Assembly (NCBI GenBank): GCA_943842245.1 | Contig: CALTAJ010000001.1 | Span: forward strand, 124,001 to 188,000 | Direction: 5' to 3' | Source: an uncultured Flavobacteriaceae bacterium | Lineage (GTDB): Bacteria > Bacteroidota > Bacteroidia > Flavobacteriales > Flavobacteriaceae | DNA length: 64,000 nt | Shown: in pieces, positions 37,839-45,880 of the stretch | Layout of the letters: each line of letters opens with the position of its first letter | Position numbering within the stretch: the stretch's first letter is position 1 | Notes under the pieces: model-generated | Told to the model about the DNA's origin: nothing | The model's database searches: none | The model's input: only the letters and a program-made list of their open reading frames with translations | Translations under genes and position numbers: made by a program

Positions 37839-37920
37839 TCAGTATTGAATTTTATTATTCATAAGTTAAGATGTCATAATTTGACAACTGTTTTATCTCT
37901 TGGTTTAATTTTATTAAAAT

Positions 37921-38889
37921 CTAGTTATTTGTTAAGGATGTCTTCATAAAACTTTTGGCAAATGATAAAGATTTTTTTCTTGCCTCAGAATTTCCCCCAA
38001 TACTTACCCCACGGTCTACACAAAATAAAAATCCAATCTTTTGAAGGATCGGATTAGACATCGGCAAACCTAAATAATTCATTAATACATCTCCTTTTTC
38101 AGTTAAATCAAATAGGCAATTTTTGAAGCTATAACCATTTTCATTTCTATGAACAGGCTCTTCACTATCAAATCCATGGTGTGAATTCGGGTAAACTGTA
38201 ATTCCAATATTGTTGTTTTCAGACAAGATATCTACAAGATTTTCACAAGGATTAGATGGGGTCCAGTTGTCATCTTCCCCTATTAAAATATGCATTGGGG
38301 CTTTTGTAAATAATATGTTTTGTGGATTAAAAAAACAAGGAGGATAAAAGGCTAAATGAGCGGCAAAACTAAGTTCCTCTGAAATAATATTTTTCAGTGG
38401 CATCCAACCCGAAAAAAGAGCCACAGCTCCTCCAAGGCTCCAACCAGTAATCGCTACTTTATTTTTGTCAATATTAGAATGTTTTGAAAGTTTATCTAGT
38501 GCTCGATATGAGTCAAGTATCATTGCTGCTGCAGTTACCTGATTTTGTGAACCCACAGTTGAAGTTATGCCCCTACTTTTAAAACTGTTTAATTCAAATG
38601 TTGCAAATCCTTCCTCTTGGTAAATCTTCATGTAGTCAAGATGATGTTTTCTCCAACCCATACTACCTGCAACTCCAATAATTAAAGGATATTTTTTATT
38701 TGGATTTAAACTGTCCAAAGGAATAGTTAATTTCCCAAAAACATTTTGTTTTTCCAATTTATCAAGATCATTTATAATATCACTTAATGAAAATGGATTT
38801 GCACTATGAAAATGAACAAGTTCTTGATTAATTTGTCCGCTAACATAATTGATAACTAAAAATGATAAAATAAAAAATAATCTTTTCAT
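37921..38889 (-). CDS. Secreted alpha/beta hydrolase (dienelactone-hydrolase-like)
   Basis: A 322-residue alpha/beta hydrolase with a signal peptide (MKRLFFILSFLVINYVSGQ). The nucleophile elbow is GWSLGGAV, the acidic residue is in HILIGEDDNWTPSNPC and the catalytic His in YPNSHHGFD, so the triad is complete. PLIIGVAGSMGWRKHHLDY supplies the oxyanion-hole region. The closest fold group is dienelactone hydrolase, whose members also act on esters and carbohydrate esters; the substrate is not readable. It lies 82 bases upstream of the DUF5916 gene in the same direction, so both may share a transcript. Its own upstream region holds the 21-bp phased repeat. Confidence 0.83.
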   Translation of the reverse strand: MKRLFFILSFLVINYVSGQINQELVHFHSANPFSLSDIINDLDKLEKQNVFGKLTIPLDSLNPNKKYPLIIGVAGSMGWRKHHLDYMKIYQEEGFATFELNSFKSRGITSTVGSQNQVTAAAMILDSYRALDKLSKHSNIDKNKVAITGWSLGGAVALFSGWMPLKNIISEELSFAAHLAFYPPCFFNPQNILFTKAPMHILIGEDDNWTPSNPCENLVDILSENNNIGITVYPNSHHGFDSEEPVHRNENGYSFKNCLFDLTEKGDVLMNYLGLPMSNPILQKIGFLFCVDRGVSIGGNSEARKKSLSFAKSFMKTSLTNN

Positions 38890-38963
38890 GGGATTTGTTT
38901 ATTTAAATGTAATTAATTAAAAATACTCATTGTTAATTAATGAAATACTAAAAATTAAAAATT

Positions 38964-39047
38964 GACAAAAAATGGCCTAAAATCATTAAAAAATGGTTAA
39001 AAAACGACGAAAAATGACCAAAATAATTGAAAAAAGGTCAAAAATTG
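38964..39047. repeat. Four-copy 21-bp phased A-tract repeat
   Basis: Four degenerate units of exactly 21 bp begin at 38964, 38985, 39006 and 39027. Each has an A5-A6 tract followed by TGG/TGA/GG and C/T residues (for example AAAAAATGGCC, AAAAAATGGTT, AAAAATGACC, AAAAAAGGTC). The flank is AT-rich but does not continue the period. 21 bp is two turns of B-DNA, so all A-tracts face the same side. It lies between the divergent hydrolase gene and the small ORF at 39207 and could be a curved-DNA element or an array of regulator sites. Confidence 0.7.
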
Positions 39048-39206
39048 AATATTTTTCATTTTATAAAAAATGAGTTTTTGAGTCAATTAATTACCAATCT
39101 TTTATAAAAAAAATAATTATTATGTCCCCCTTCATAAAATTGAAAGGTCAATAAAAATGGTTTTAAAATATTGTAGATTTAACAATATTTTTTTAAAGTC
39201 AATTTT

Positions 39207-39308
39207 ATGAGAAAAATCCGTCTGCTTAAGCGACTTCCAATACTTATGATGCTTTGTGGATTTGGTATAATTTGGTTTATACTCTCATTAAAACAATTAA
39301 AAAATTGA
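39207..39308 (+). CDS. Possible 33-residue single-helix membrane peptide
   Basis: The ORF starts MRKIRLLKRLPILMMLCGF and has a positively charged N-terminus, one hydrophobic stretch (about residues 10-28) and a short Lys-containing tail, a normal topology for a tiny inner-membrane protein. It lies 65 bases before the saccharopine-dehydrogenase-like gene in the same direction. The composition is less AT-skewed than the surrounding intergenic DNA. No homologue is recalled, so coding is only possible. Confidence 0.4.
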   Translation: MRKIRLLKRLPILMMLCGFGIIWFILSLKQLKN

Positions 39309-39373
39309 AGCAGTATAATCCATCTTCTGAGTATTTATGTCTAACAAATAATTTCATTTTATAAAACTTAATT

Positions 39374-40594
39374 ATGAATCTATCTAGGGAGTTTGATATT
39401 ATAGTTTGGGGTGCTTCTGGATTTACTGGAAGATTAGTTGTTTTATATCTATTTAATAAATATGGTGTCACTGGCGATTTAAAATGGGCAATGGGAGGTA
39501 GAAACTTAATTAAGCTAAAAAAAGTAAGAGATGAAGTAGCTAATAAGGATGTCCCATTAATCATAGCTGATAGTGATGATAAAATCAGTTTGATGAATAT
39601 GGTTAATAGAACTAAAGTCATATGTACTACTGTCGGTCCGTATGCTAAATATGGTTCCAATTTAGTGGAGGCTTGTATCAAGTCTCATATCCATTACTGT
39701 GATCTAGCCGGAGAGGTTCAATGGATTCATAAAATGATTAATAATCATCATTCATCAGCTAAAATTAATGGTTCTAAAATTGTACACACTTGTGGATTTG
39801 ATTCTATTCCATCAGATATGGGTGTATATTTTATTCAAAGAGAATCTAAAGACAAAAAAGGGATTAAAGCCCTAGAAATAAAAATGAGAGTAGCTGCTTT
39901 AAGTGGTGGAATTAGTGGGGGTACTTATGCTAGCTTAAGTCGAGTTCTGGAGGAATCTCAAAGAGACAAGATGGTTTATAAGGTCTTAATTAATCCATAC
40001 GGATTGAACCCCTTAGAGGATCAGTTTGGTGAAGATAAATCAGATTTAAAAAGTGTTATTTTTGATAATGCATCTCAAAGTTGGATTGGTCCATTTGTTA
40101 TGGCAAGTATTAATACAAAAGTAGTAAGGCGAAGTAATTCTTTAAGCAATCATTCTTATGGTAAAAATTTTAGATATAATGAAGGCACAATTTTTGGAAA
40201 AGGTCTTTTTGGGAGAATTAAAGGTATTATAAGCACTGTTTTAATTGGATTAATTATGTACGCTAAACCCGGATCTTTATTGAAAAAAGTCTTAGATAGC
40301 TTTTTCCCTAATCCGGGAGAGGGCCCAACAAGTAAAAAAATAGAAAAAGGATTTTATAATTTAAGGTTTTATATCACCTTAGAGGATGGATCTAATGCTT
40401 TTGCCAAGGTTACTGGAGATATGGATCCAGGATATGGATCTACTTCAAAGATGTTAGCTGAATCTGCTGTTTGCCTAGCAAAAGATAAATTACCAAATAA
40501 AAGTGGTGTTTTAACACCCTCAGTAGCAATGGGAGACTCTCTTTTAACAAGACTAGAAAAAAATGCTGGTTTAAAATTTAGTTTTGAATCTTAG
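39374..40594 (+). CDS. Saccharopine dehydrogenase-like NADP-binding / trans-acting enoyl reductase family protein
   Basis: A 406-residue oxidoreductase. It begins with the Rossmann motif IIVWGASGFTGRLVVLYL, then WAMGGRNLIKLKKVRDE, TTVGPYAKYGSNLVEACI, and HYCDLAGEVQWIHKMI, with GFDSIPSDMGVYFIQ, all conserved in the saccharopine dehydrogenase-like/trans-acting enoyl reductase family. Members act in lipid or polyketide reduction (mycobacterial Rv2953) or have unknown roles. A hydrophobic segment around residues 280-295 suggests membrane association. The substrate is unknown. It converges with the Bax-inhibitor gene, only five bases apart. Confidence 0.85.
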   Translation: MNLSREFDIIVWGASGFTGRLVVLYLFNKYGVTGDLKWAMGGRNLIKLKKVRDEVANKDVPLIIADSDDKISLMNMVNRTKVICTTVGPYAKYGSNLVEACIKSHIHYCDLAGEVQWIHKMINNHHSSAKINGSKIVHTCGFDSIPSDMGVYFIQRESKDKKGIKALEIKMRVAALSGGISGGTYASLSRVLEESQRDKMVYKVLINPYGLNPLEDQFGEDKSDLKSVIFDNASQSWIGPFVMASINTKVVRRSNSLSNHSYGKNFRYNEGTIFGKGLFGRIKGIISTVLIGLIMYAKPGSLLKKVLDSFFPNPGEGPTSKKIEKGFYNLRFYITLEDGSNAFAKVTGDMDPGYGSTSKMLAESAVCLAKDKLPNKSGVLTPSVAMGDSLLTRLEKNAGLKFSFES

Positions 40595-40599
40595 AAATA

Positions 40600-41337
40600 T
40601 TACCTTCTTGAGTTAAGTTTTGCTAATAACCTCAATATTTCAAGATATAACCATATTAGAGTGACTAATAAACCGAATGCCCCATACCATTCCATATATT
40701 TAGGGGCGCCTTTTTCGGAACCCTCTTCTATAAAATCAAAATCTAATACTAGATTTAGAGCAGCTATTATAACTACAACAATGCTAAATCCAATACTCAA
40801 TGGAGAAGCATTATTTACACTCATAACACCAAGACCTGAGCCAAAAAATCCCATTATAAAGTTTATTAAATAGACTATTGCAATCCCCCCTGTTGCTGCA
40901 AATATCCCAAGTTTAAAATTTTCGGTAGCTTTTATATAGCCTGATCGATAAGCTATTAATAATGAAACTAATATCCCTACTGTTAAAAGTATAGCATTTG
41001 TTACAATTCCATCATATAATGAATTATACATGTAAGATATTCCTCCCAACATTCCACCCTCTAATACGGCATAAATAGGAACAGTTATTGGAGCCCATTC
41101 TTTTTTAAAAACAGTAATAATAGCTAATACAAAGCCCCCTATTCCACATCCAATTAATAAAATAGGATTGATTACATCAAAAGTAAAATAACCTGTACCT
41201 ATAAGAAGTAAAAGGCTTATTGCGGTTTTATTCACAGTCCCTTCAATAGTCATCTGATTATCAGCAGAAATTGTATTGGTAAACGTTTTTTTTGAAAGAA
41301 CAGGATTTCCGGATCTTAAAGACAGATGTCTATTCAT
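40600..41337 (-). CDS. Bax inhibitor-1/YccA family membrane protein
   Basis: A 245-residue integral membrane protein with seven hydrophobic segments. The N-terminal cytosolic part has SLRSGNPVLSKKTF, typical of the actinobacterial/Bacteroidetes Bax-inhibitor-1-like subgroup, and the C-terminal helix region DFDFIEEGSEKGAPKYMEWYGAFGLL contains the conserved acidic pair of the family followed by LIWLYLEILRLLAKL. Relatives are calcium-leak or stress-related channels, but no role is proven for this subgroup. It is monocistronic. The start at the ATG at 41337 gives a normal N-terminus. Confidence 0.9.
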   Translation of the reverse strand: MNRHLSLRSGNPVLSKKTFTNTISADNQMTIEGTVNKTAISLLLLIGTGYFTFDVINPILLIGCGIGGFVLAIITVFKKEWAPITVPIYAVLEGGMLGGISYMYNSLYDGIVTNAILLTVGILVSLLIAYRSGYIKATENFKLGIFAATGGIAIVYLINFIMGFFGSGLGVMSVNNASPLSIGFSIVVVIIAALNLVLDFDFIEEGSEKGAPKYMEWYGAFGLLVTLIWLYLEILRLLAKLNSRR

Positions 41338-41640
41338 AATATAATTTTTACTACTAAAATGAACAACAAAGATATTAGGTTAAAATAAATTAAAACTTAT
41401 AAATGTATTAAGTTTTAAACTTGATATATTAAAATCATCGCCATATGCTATAGATTATGCTCATGAAGAAGATTAAGTTAATGATATTGGTTAGTCCATT
41501 GTTATTTATCAAAACAGAGTCATAGAAATTAGCTTTGTAAAAAGATATTTGGAACTCAAGTTTAGCTGATTCAAAAAAATAGGTTCATAAGCCTAAAGCT
41601 TTTTATTATATTTAAATAATTTATTAAACCTCCATTACAG
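41338..41640. other. 303-bp intergenic region
   Basis: AT-rich region between the divergent Bax-inhibitor and dipeptidase genes. It holds a 20-codon ORF at 41463-41525 that looks like a bare signal peptide (MKKIKLMILVSPLLF) and then stops; this may be a remnant of a secreted-protein gene or chance. I see no exact TAnnTTTG promoter element. Confidence 0.4.
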
Positions 41641-42915
41641 ATGAAACAACAATTCCAATTGGTCTTTGTTTTATGCTTTTTTTTATTAAATAGCTGTAAA
41701 GAAAACAGAACTAGTAAAAATTCTAAATTAGAAACTGAAGAAGAATTAATTGAAAGAGCTCTTAAAATACATAAAAAGGTTCTTACACTTGATACACATG
41801 CCGACACCCCTATAAGGATGATCGAACCTGGTTTTGACATGTCAAAGCGACATGATCCAAACGAAACGGGATCAAAGGTTGATTATCCAAGAATGAAAGA
41901 AGGTGATTTGGATGCAATTTTTTTTGCTGCCTTTGTTGCACAGGATATTCGAAATGATAAAGGTAATTCAAGAGCAAAATCACTTTGCATTCAAATGATT
42001 GATTCTATTTTAGTTTCAATCGAAAGAAATTCAGATAATGTTGGGTTGGCAATTAACCCACAAGACGCTTATTCCCTTGAAAAAGAGGGAAAGAGAGCTA
42101 TTTATATTGGAATTGAAAATGGATATCCAATAGGAGAAGATCTTTCAAATGTAGAAACATACTTTAATAAAGGAGTCCGTTACATTACTTTAGTTCATTC
42201 CTCAAATAATGATTTAGCAGATTCTTCAACTGATCCGAAAGGATCGGAACATGGCGGTATAAGTAAGTTTGGATCGAAGGTAGTTAGTGAGATGAATCGC
42301 CTAGGTATTATGGTTGACGTTTCCCATGGCAGTGATAGTGTTTTTTATGACGCCATAAAACTATCTAAAGCACCAATCATTGCTACTCACTCTAATGCAA
42401 GAGCGGTAACTAATCATAAACGCAATATGACAGATGAGATGTTAAGGCTTATGGCAAGTAATGGTGGAGTAGTTCAATTGACAATGTTAGCTAATTATCT
42501 AAGAGAAGTTCCTCCAAATATAGAACTTGATTCTGCAATAGCTGCACATCGTTTTAAAATGAAGGATATTGATAAAATGACAGATGAAGAAAAAGTTTTT
42601 CTTAGAAAAGAATTTCAAGAAATAAATGAAAAGTATCCAACTCCGCAAGCTACAGTAAAACATGTGGTTGATCATATTGATCATATTATAAAAATAGCAG
42701 GGATTAATCATGTTGGTATTGGTTGCGACTTTGACGGTGGTGGGGGAATTGAAGGAGTTTTTGATGCTAGTGAAGTAATGAATATTACCATTGAATTAGT
42801 AAGACGTGGTTATAACGAAGAACAAATTGCAAAAATTTGGGGTGGTAATTTAATTAGAGTTTTTAAAGAAGTTCAAGCAATTTCTGAAAGAATTAAGTCA
42901 GATTCATCTGCGTAA
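41641..42915 (+). CDS. Membrane dipeptidase, family M19, lipoprotein
   Basis: A 424-residue zinc dipeptidase (renal dipeptidase family) anchored as a lipoprotein (lipobox LLNSC, Cys19). Zinc-site segments are LDTHADTPIRM (His-x-Asp), the bridging Glu in IGIENGYPIG, LVHSSNNDLADSSTD, the His of MVDVSHGSD and THSNARAVTNH; the C-terminal GIGCDFDGGGG carries the conserved Asp. All metal ligands appear present. It cleaves dipeptides, including D-residue-containing ones in this family, in the periplasm or at the surface. The DUF6702 and HupE-like genes follow at 16 and one base, forming a probable operon. Confidence 0.92.
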   Translation: MKQQFQLVFVLCFFLLNSCKENRTSKNSKLETEEELIERALKIHKKVLTLDTHADTPIRMIEPGFDMSKRHDPNETGSKVDYPRMKEGDLDAIFFAAFVAQDIRNDKGNSRAKSLCIQMIDSILVSIERNSDNVGLAINPQDAYSLEKEGKRAIYIGIENGYPIGEDLSNVETYFNKGVRYITLVHSSNNDLADSSTDPKGSEHGGISKFGSKVVSEMNRLGIMVDVSHGSDSVFYDAIKLSKAPIIATHSNARAVTNHKRNMTDEMLRLMASNGGVVQLTMLANYLREVPPNIELDSAIAAHRFKMKDIDKMTDEEKVFLRKEFQEINEKYPTPQATVKHVVDHIDHIIKIAGINHVGIGCDFDGGGGIEGVFDASEVMNITIELVRRGYNEEQIAKIWGGNLIRVFKEVQAISERIKSDSSA

Positions 42916-42931
42916 TTATTTTTATAAATTA

Positions 42932-43444
42932 ATGACTATACGGTGGTTAATTATTTCACTTACTCTTGCTAATTTTAATAATTTAGACGCACATCCTCTT
43001 CGCCTATCGCTTTGTGAAATTGAATATACTTCAAGTACAAAATTGATATCAATTCATCTCAAACTATTTTTAACTGATGTAAATGAAGCGTTATTATTTA
43101 ATCCCAAAAGTGATGAACTTGCTTTTTGTCAACCTAATGAGCCAATTAAGGCTAACGAATTACTTCTCAACTATATAAACCGGTTTTTTTATATTAAAGC
43201 AAATGGGAAAAGAATATCTTTAAAAATTAAGCGAAAAAGATTAAGTGGTGATGGTGAAAATACAGCGTTATGGGTTTATTTTGAGTTAAGTCAGCCTGTA
43301 ATATTAGAATCCTTAGAAATAAAAAATAATATATTTACGGACCTTTTTTTTGATCAAAATAATATTGTATATATTCATTTAGACGATGAATCAAAAAGTA
43401 TTATGCTGAATAAAAAAACAGCTATTCACAAACTAGAATTTTAA
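42932..43444 (+). CDS. DUF6702 family secreted protein
   Basis: A 170-residue protein with a signal peptide (to about DAHP, residue 22). The mature start HPLRLSLCEIEYTSSTKLISI, where a His-Pro precedes beta strands, and the following IHLKLFLTDVNEALL, with INRFFYIKANGKRI, match DUF6702, a beta-rich periplasmic family usually found just before a HupE/UreJ-like membrane gene in flavobacteria, as here (one-base gap). The function is unknown; by analogy with HupE partners it could handle a metal such as nickel, cobalt or copper, but no obvious metal site beyond the mature N-terminal His is seen. Confidence 0.78.
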   Translation: MTIRWLIISLTLANFNNLDAHPLRLSLCEIEYTSSTKLISIHLKLFLTDVNEALLFNPKSDELAFCQPNEPIKANELLLNYINRFFYIKANGKRISLKIKRKRLSGDGENTALWVYFELSQPVILESLEIKNNIFTDLFFDQNNIVYIHLDDESKSIMLNKKTAIHKLEF

Positions 43445-43445
43445 T

Positions 43446-44033
43446 ATGCATCCTTTTGAATTTTATTTAAAATTGGGTTTTGAGCATATAGCTAATTTAA
43501 ATGGTTATGATCATATTCTTTTCTTGGTAGTCCTCTGTGCAGTATATCAAATTAGTCAATGGAGAAATATTTTAATTTTAGTGACTGCCTTTACAATTGG
43601 TCATAGTATCACTTTATTTATCGTCTCCTTAGATTTTTTTTCTATTCCGTCACGAATTATAAAATTACTTATACCTATAACAATTTTAATAACATCCTTG
43701 CAAAATGTTATTAATATCAAACAGATAGAAAACTCCTCACGCATGGGTAAGAACTATTTCATGGCTTTATTTTTTGGTTTGATTCATGGTATGGATTTCT
43801 CCAATTACTTTAAAGCGCTTATAATGTCTCCTGATGAAATTGTAATCCCGTTGTTAGGATTTAATATTGGTATTGAATTGGGTCAACTATTGATTGTTTT
43901 GTTTATAGTTTTGTTTTCATTTATTTTTTTAAACATCATAAAAATAAAACACCTCAAATGGAATTTATTCATTTCAGGAGCGGCATTTGGAATTTCCTTA
44001 ATTTCTATAATGGAATTAATTTTTGACAAATAA
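43446..44033 (+). CDS. HupE/UreJ-like membrane protein
   Basis: A 195-residue protein with six hydrophobic segments. Family marks are GFEHIANLNGYDHILFLVVL (the H-x10-D-H pattern in the first helix), TAFTIGHSITLFIVSLD and FGLIHGMDFSNYF, placing His and Asp residues in membrane helices as in nickel/cobalt HupE/UreJ permeases. It directly follows DUF6702 by one base. Since no hydrogenase or urease genes are in the window, the cargo is open. The topology and motif fit import or export of a transition metal. Confidence 0.85.
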   Translation: MHPFEFYLKLGFEHIANLNGYDHILFLVVLCAVYQISQWRNILILVTAFTIGHSITLFIVSLDFFSIPSRIIKLLIPITILITSLQNVINIKQIENSSRMGKNYFMALFFGLIHGMDFSNYFKALIMSPDEIVIPLLGFNIGIELGQLLIVLFIVLFSFIFLNIIKIKHLKWNLFISGAAFGISLISIMELIFDK

Positions 44034-44082
44034 CCTTGATTTTTATATTTGAATAAAAGTCTTTATAACTTAAAATTAAAAA

Positions 44083-44619
44083 TCAATAATGTTGATATTC
44101 TGAAATTTGTAATTGATTGATTCCTCCTAAGAAACTATTTACAGACATTGGTGAAGGATGAAATGGATTCCCAGATTTTGTTATCCCTAAACAATAAATA
44201 ATCAAGTTTTTTTCTTTAATAAATTCTAAAATTTTAGAAGCTTGTAGCTTTAAATATAAGTGATCATCTACATGATTACCCCAACAACATAAAATCTTGT
44301 TTATTTTAAATTTTGGATTTTGAATCAATTCCAATATGACATTTAAATTCTGATCAATTAACTTTAAATCTGGTTTTATTGGTAATTTTTTAGGATTTGC
44401 TGTCCTTAGCGGGTAAAGATTAACCAACCACCAACCATTACAACCGTTATTATTTGCGATTTTTTCAATATTTCTGGAAGTAGGATCTAATTTTCCCTCA
44501 TTAGCTTTACTAGGATTTAAACCAATTGCCATCATTTCAACTGTTCCGTTTTTCCCCAATAAAAACCTTTTATTATTATCGTTTATTGGTCTACATATGA
44601 TTTTTTTATAGTAGCTCAT
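44083..44619 (-). CDS. DUF1643 family protein
   Basis: A 178-residue soluble protein with the DUF1643 pattern: an N-terminal strand region KRFLLGKNGTVEMMAIGLNPSKANEGKLDPTSRNI (split here as KRFLLGKNG, MAIGLNPSKAN and KLDPTSRNI), then WWLVNLYPLRTANPKKL, KILCCWGNHVDD and a final LGITKSGNPFHP. The family has no known biochemical role; the GLNPSxA and LYPLRTxxP motifs are its core. It sits 26 bases after a 33-codon membrane-peptide ORF in the same direction and converges with the HupE-like gene. Confidence 0.85.
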   Translation of the reverse strand: MSYYKKIICRPINDNNKRFLLGKNGTVEMMAIGLNPSKANEGKLDPTSRNIEKIANNNGCNGWWLVNLYPLRTANPKKLPIKPDLKLIDQNLNVILELIQNPKFKINKILCCWGNHVDDHLYLKLQASKILEFIKEKNLIIYCLGITKSGNPFHPSPMSVNSFLGGINQLQISEYQHY

Positions 44620-44645
44620 TTACAATATAGAATTAATTAAAAATA

Positions 44646-44747
44646 TTAGAATGTAAGACTACCAGTATAAAGGTTGTATGCCACTAATATAAGAATGATA
44701 AGAAAGCATTGGAAAAGAATCTGACCTGGTGTGTCCCATTTTTTCAT
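44646..44747 (-). CDS. Possible 33-residue small membrane protein
   Basis: The ORF begins MKKWDTPGQILFQCFLIILI, with one hydrophobic helix (about 10-25) and a short polar tail. The Lys-rich start, Trp and a clean helix make it look like a genuine microprotein rather than chance. It lies 26 bases upstream of the DUF1643 gene on the same strand and could share its transcript. Confidence 0.45.
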   Translation of the reverse strand: MKKWDTPGQILFQCFLIILILVAYNLYTGSLTF

Positions 44748-44958
44748 GGTATAAATCTACAAAAACAGATACTAGTAGAGGACTATTTCTAATAATTAAG
44801 TATTATCTAAATTGAGTTCAGTAAGAAAAAAACGTTATAAAACTATAGTCCTCCTCATTTTTTTTTTAAGACATCAAGAGAATGATGAGCGCCCAAATCT
44901 TCAAAAAATTTAGCTGCTTCTTTGTATATTGTTTATAGTTATTAATAAATCAATTAAA

Positions 44959-45873
44959 ATGAAAAATATATTTTTCATCATTTTTTCTTTTAATGTTTTA
45001 CTTGCTCAAATTCCTAATGGGAAAAAGATAGTTAGTTCCTTATATATTTACGACATGATTGGTAAAGAATCGATTTTATTAGCAAAGGAAAATAGATATT
45101 TTGAAGCACCAAATTGGGCACGAAATGGAACTTATCTCTTGATCAATAGTAATGGAAAAATTGAAAAATATTCCTTAAATGGAGAATACTTAGAGACAAT
45201 CAAAACTGGGAGTTTACAAAAGTGTAACAATGATCACGGCATTTCTTTTGATGGAAGAACCCTATACTTTTCAAGTGGAAAAAATGAAATAAAAAAACAT
45301 AATTCATTTATTTATAAAACCTCTCTTAAAGGTGGTCCCACTGAAATATTAACAATTGAATCTCCTTCATATTGGCATGGTGTTTCACCTGATAACAAAT
45401 TCATTGTTTATTGTGCTGAACGTGAAGGGAACTACGATATTTATAAAATGAGTTCAAATGGAGGAAAAGAAATTAGACTCTCAAATGCTAAGGGATTAGA
45501 TGATGGTCCAGAATATTCTCCCGATGGAAAGTATATTTACTTTAATTCTTATCGCACAGGTAAAATGCAAATTTGGAGAATGCTAAACGATGGCTCAAAT
45601 AAAGAACAAATGACCTTCGATAATTACTCTAATTGGTTTGCTCATATTGCCCCTCACAACGAAAGTGCAGTTTTAATAAGTTATATAAAAGACCAAGGCC
45701 AGAGACACCCTTTTGGAAAGAGTGTAAAACTCAGATTACTGGATATAGAAACAAAAAAGGTTAGTGATTTAACTTCTTCATTTTTTGGTGGGCAAGGAAC
45801 TATAAATGTTCACTCATGGAATCCTGAGGGCACTAAATTTGCATATGTTTCTTACTCTCTGATAGATAAATAA
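44959..45873 (+). CDS. TolB-like WD40 beta-propeller protein, secreted
   Basis: About 304 residues from the ATG at 44959; an earlier in-frame ATG (44929) adds ten residues that would spoil the signal peptide MKNIFFIIFSFNVLLAQ, so the later start is preferred. Repeated propeller blades carry the WD40-like/TolB-type signatures ISFDGRTLYFSS, VSPDNKFIVYCAEREGNYDIYKM, YSPDGKYIYFNSYRTGKMQIW and WNPEGTKFAYVSY. There is no enzymatic domain, so it is probably a binding or scaffold protein in the periplasm. The deacetylase gene follows seven bases later, suggesting a joint role in handling a glycan or oligosaccharide. Confidence 0.85.
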   Translation: MKNIFFIIFSFNVLLAQIPNGKKIVSSLYIYDMIGKESILLAKENRYFEAPNWARNGTYLLINSNGKIEKYSLNGEYLETIKTGSLQKCNNDHGISFDGRTLYFSSGKNEIKKHNSFIYKTSLKGGPTEILTIESPSYWHGVSPDNKFIVYCAEREGNYDIYKMSSNGGKEIRLSNAKGLDDGPEYSPDGKYIYFNSYRTGKMQIWRMLNDGSNKEQMTFDNYSNWFAHIAPHNESAVLISYIKDQGQRHPFGKSVKLRLLDIETKKVSDLTSSFFGGQGTINVHSWNPEGTKFAYVSYSLIDK

Positions 45874-45880
45874 AAGATGA

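Noticed and set aside
38943-39047. CRISPR array or coding heptad repeat at the 21-bp array
   Set aside because: Units are too short and degenerate with no spacers; read as 7-residue repeats they hit stop codons within the array.
41463-41525. 20-codon ORF resembling a bare signal peptide
   Set aside because: It ends right after the hydrophobic stretch and has no mature protein; chance or remnant cannot be separated.
44855-44925. Minus-strand reading KEAAKFFEDLGAHHSLDVL ending in TGA
   Set aside because: It looks like a protein C-terminus but has no start and an upstream in-frame stop; it may be a gene remnant, but there is too little to annotate.
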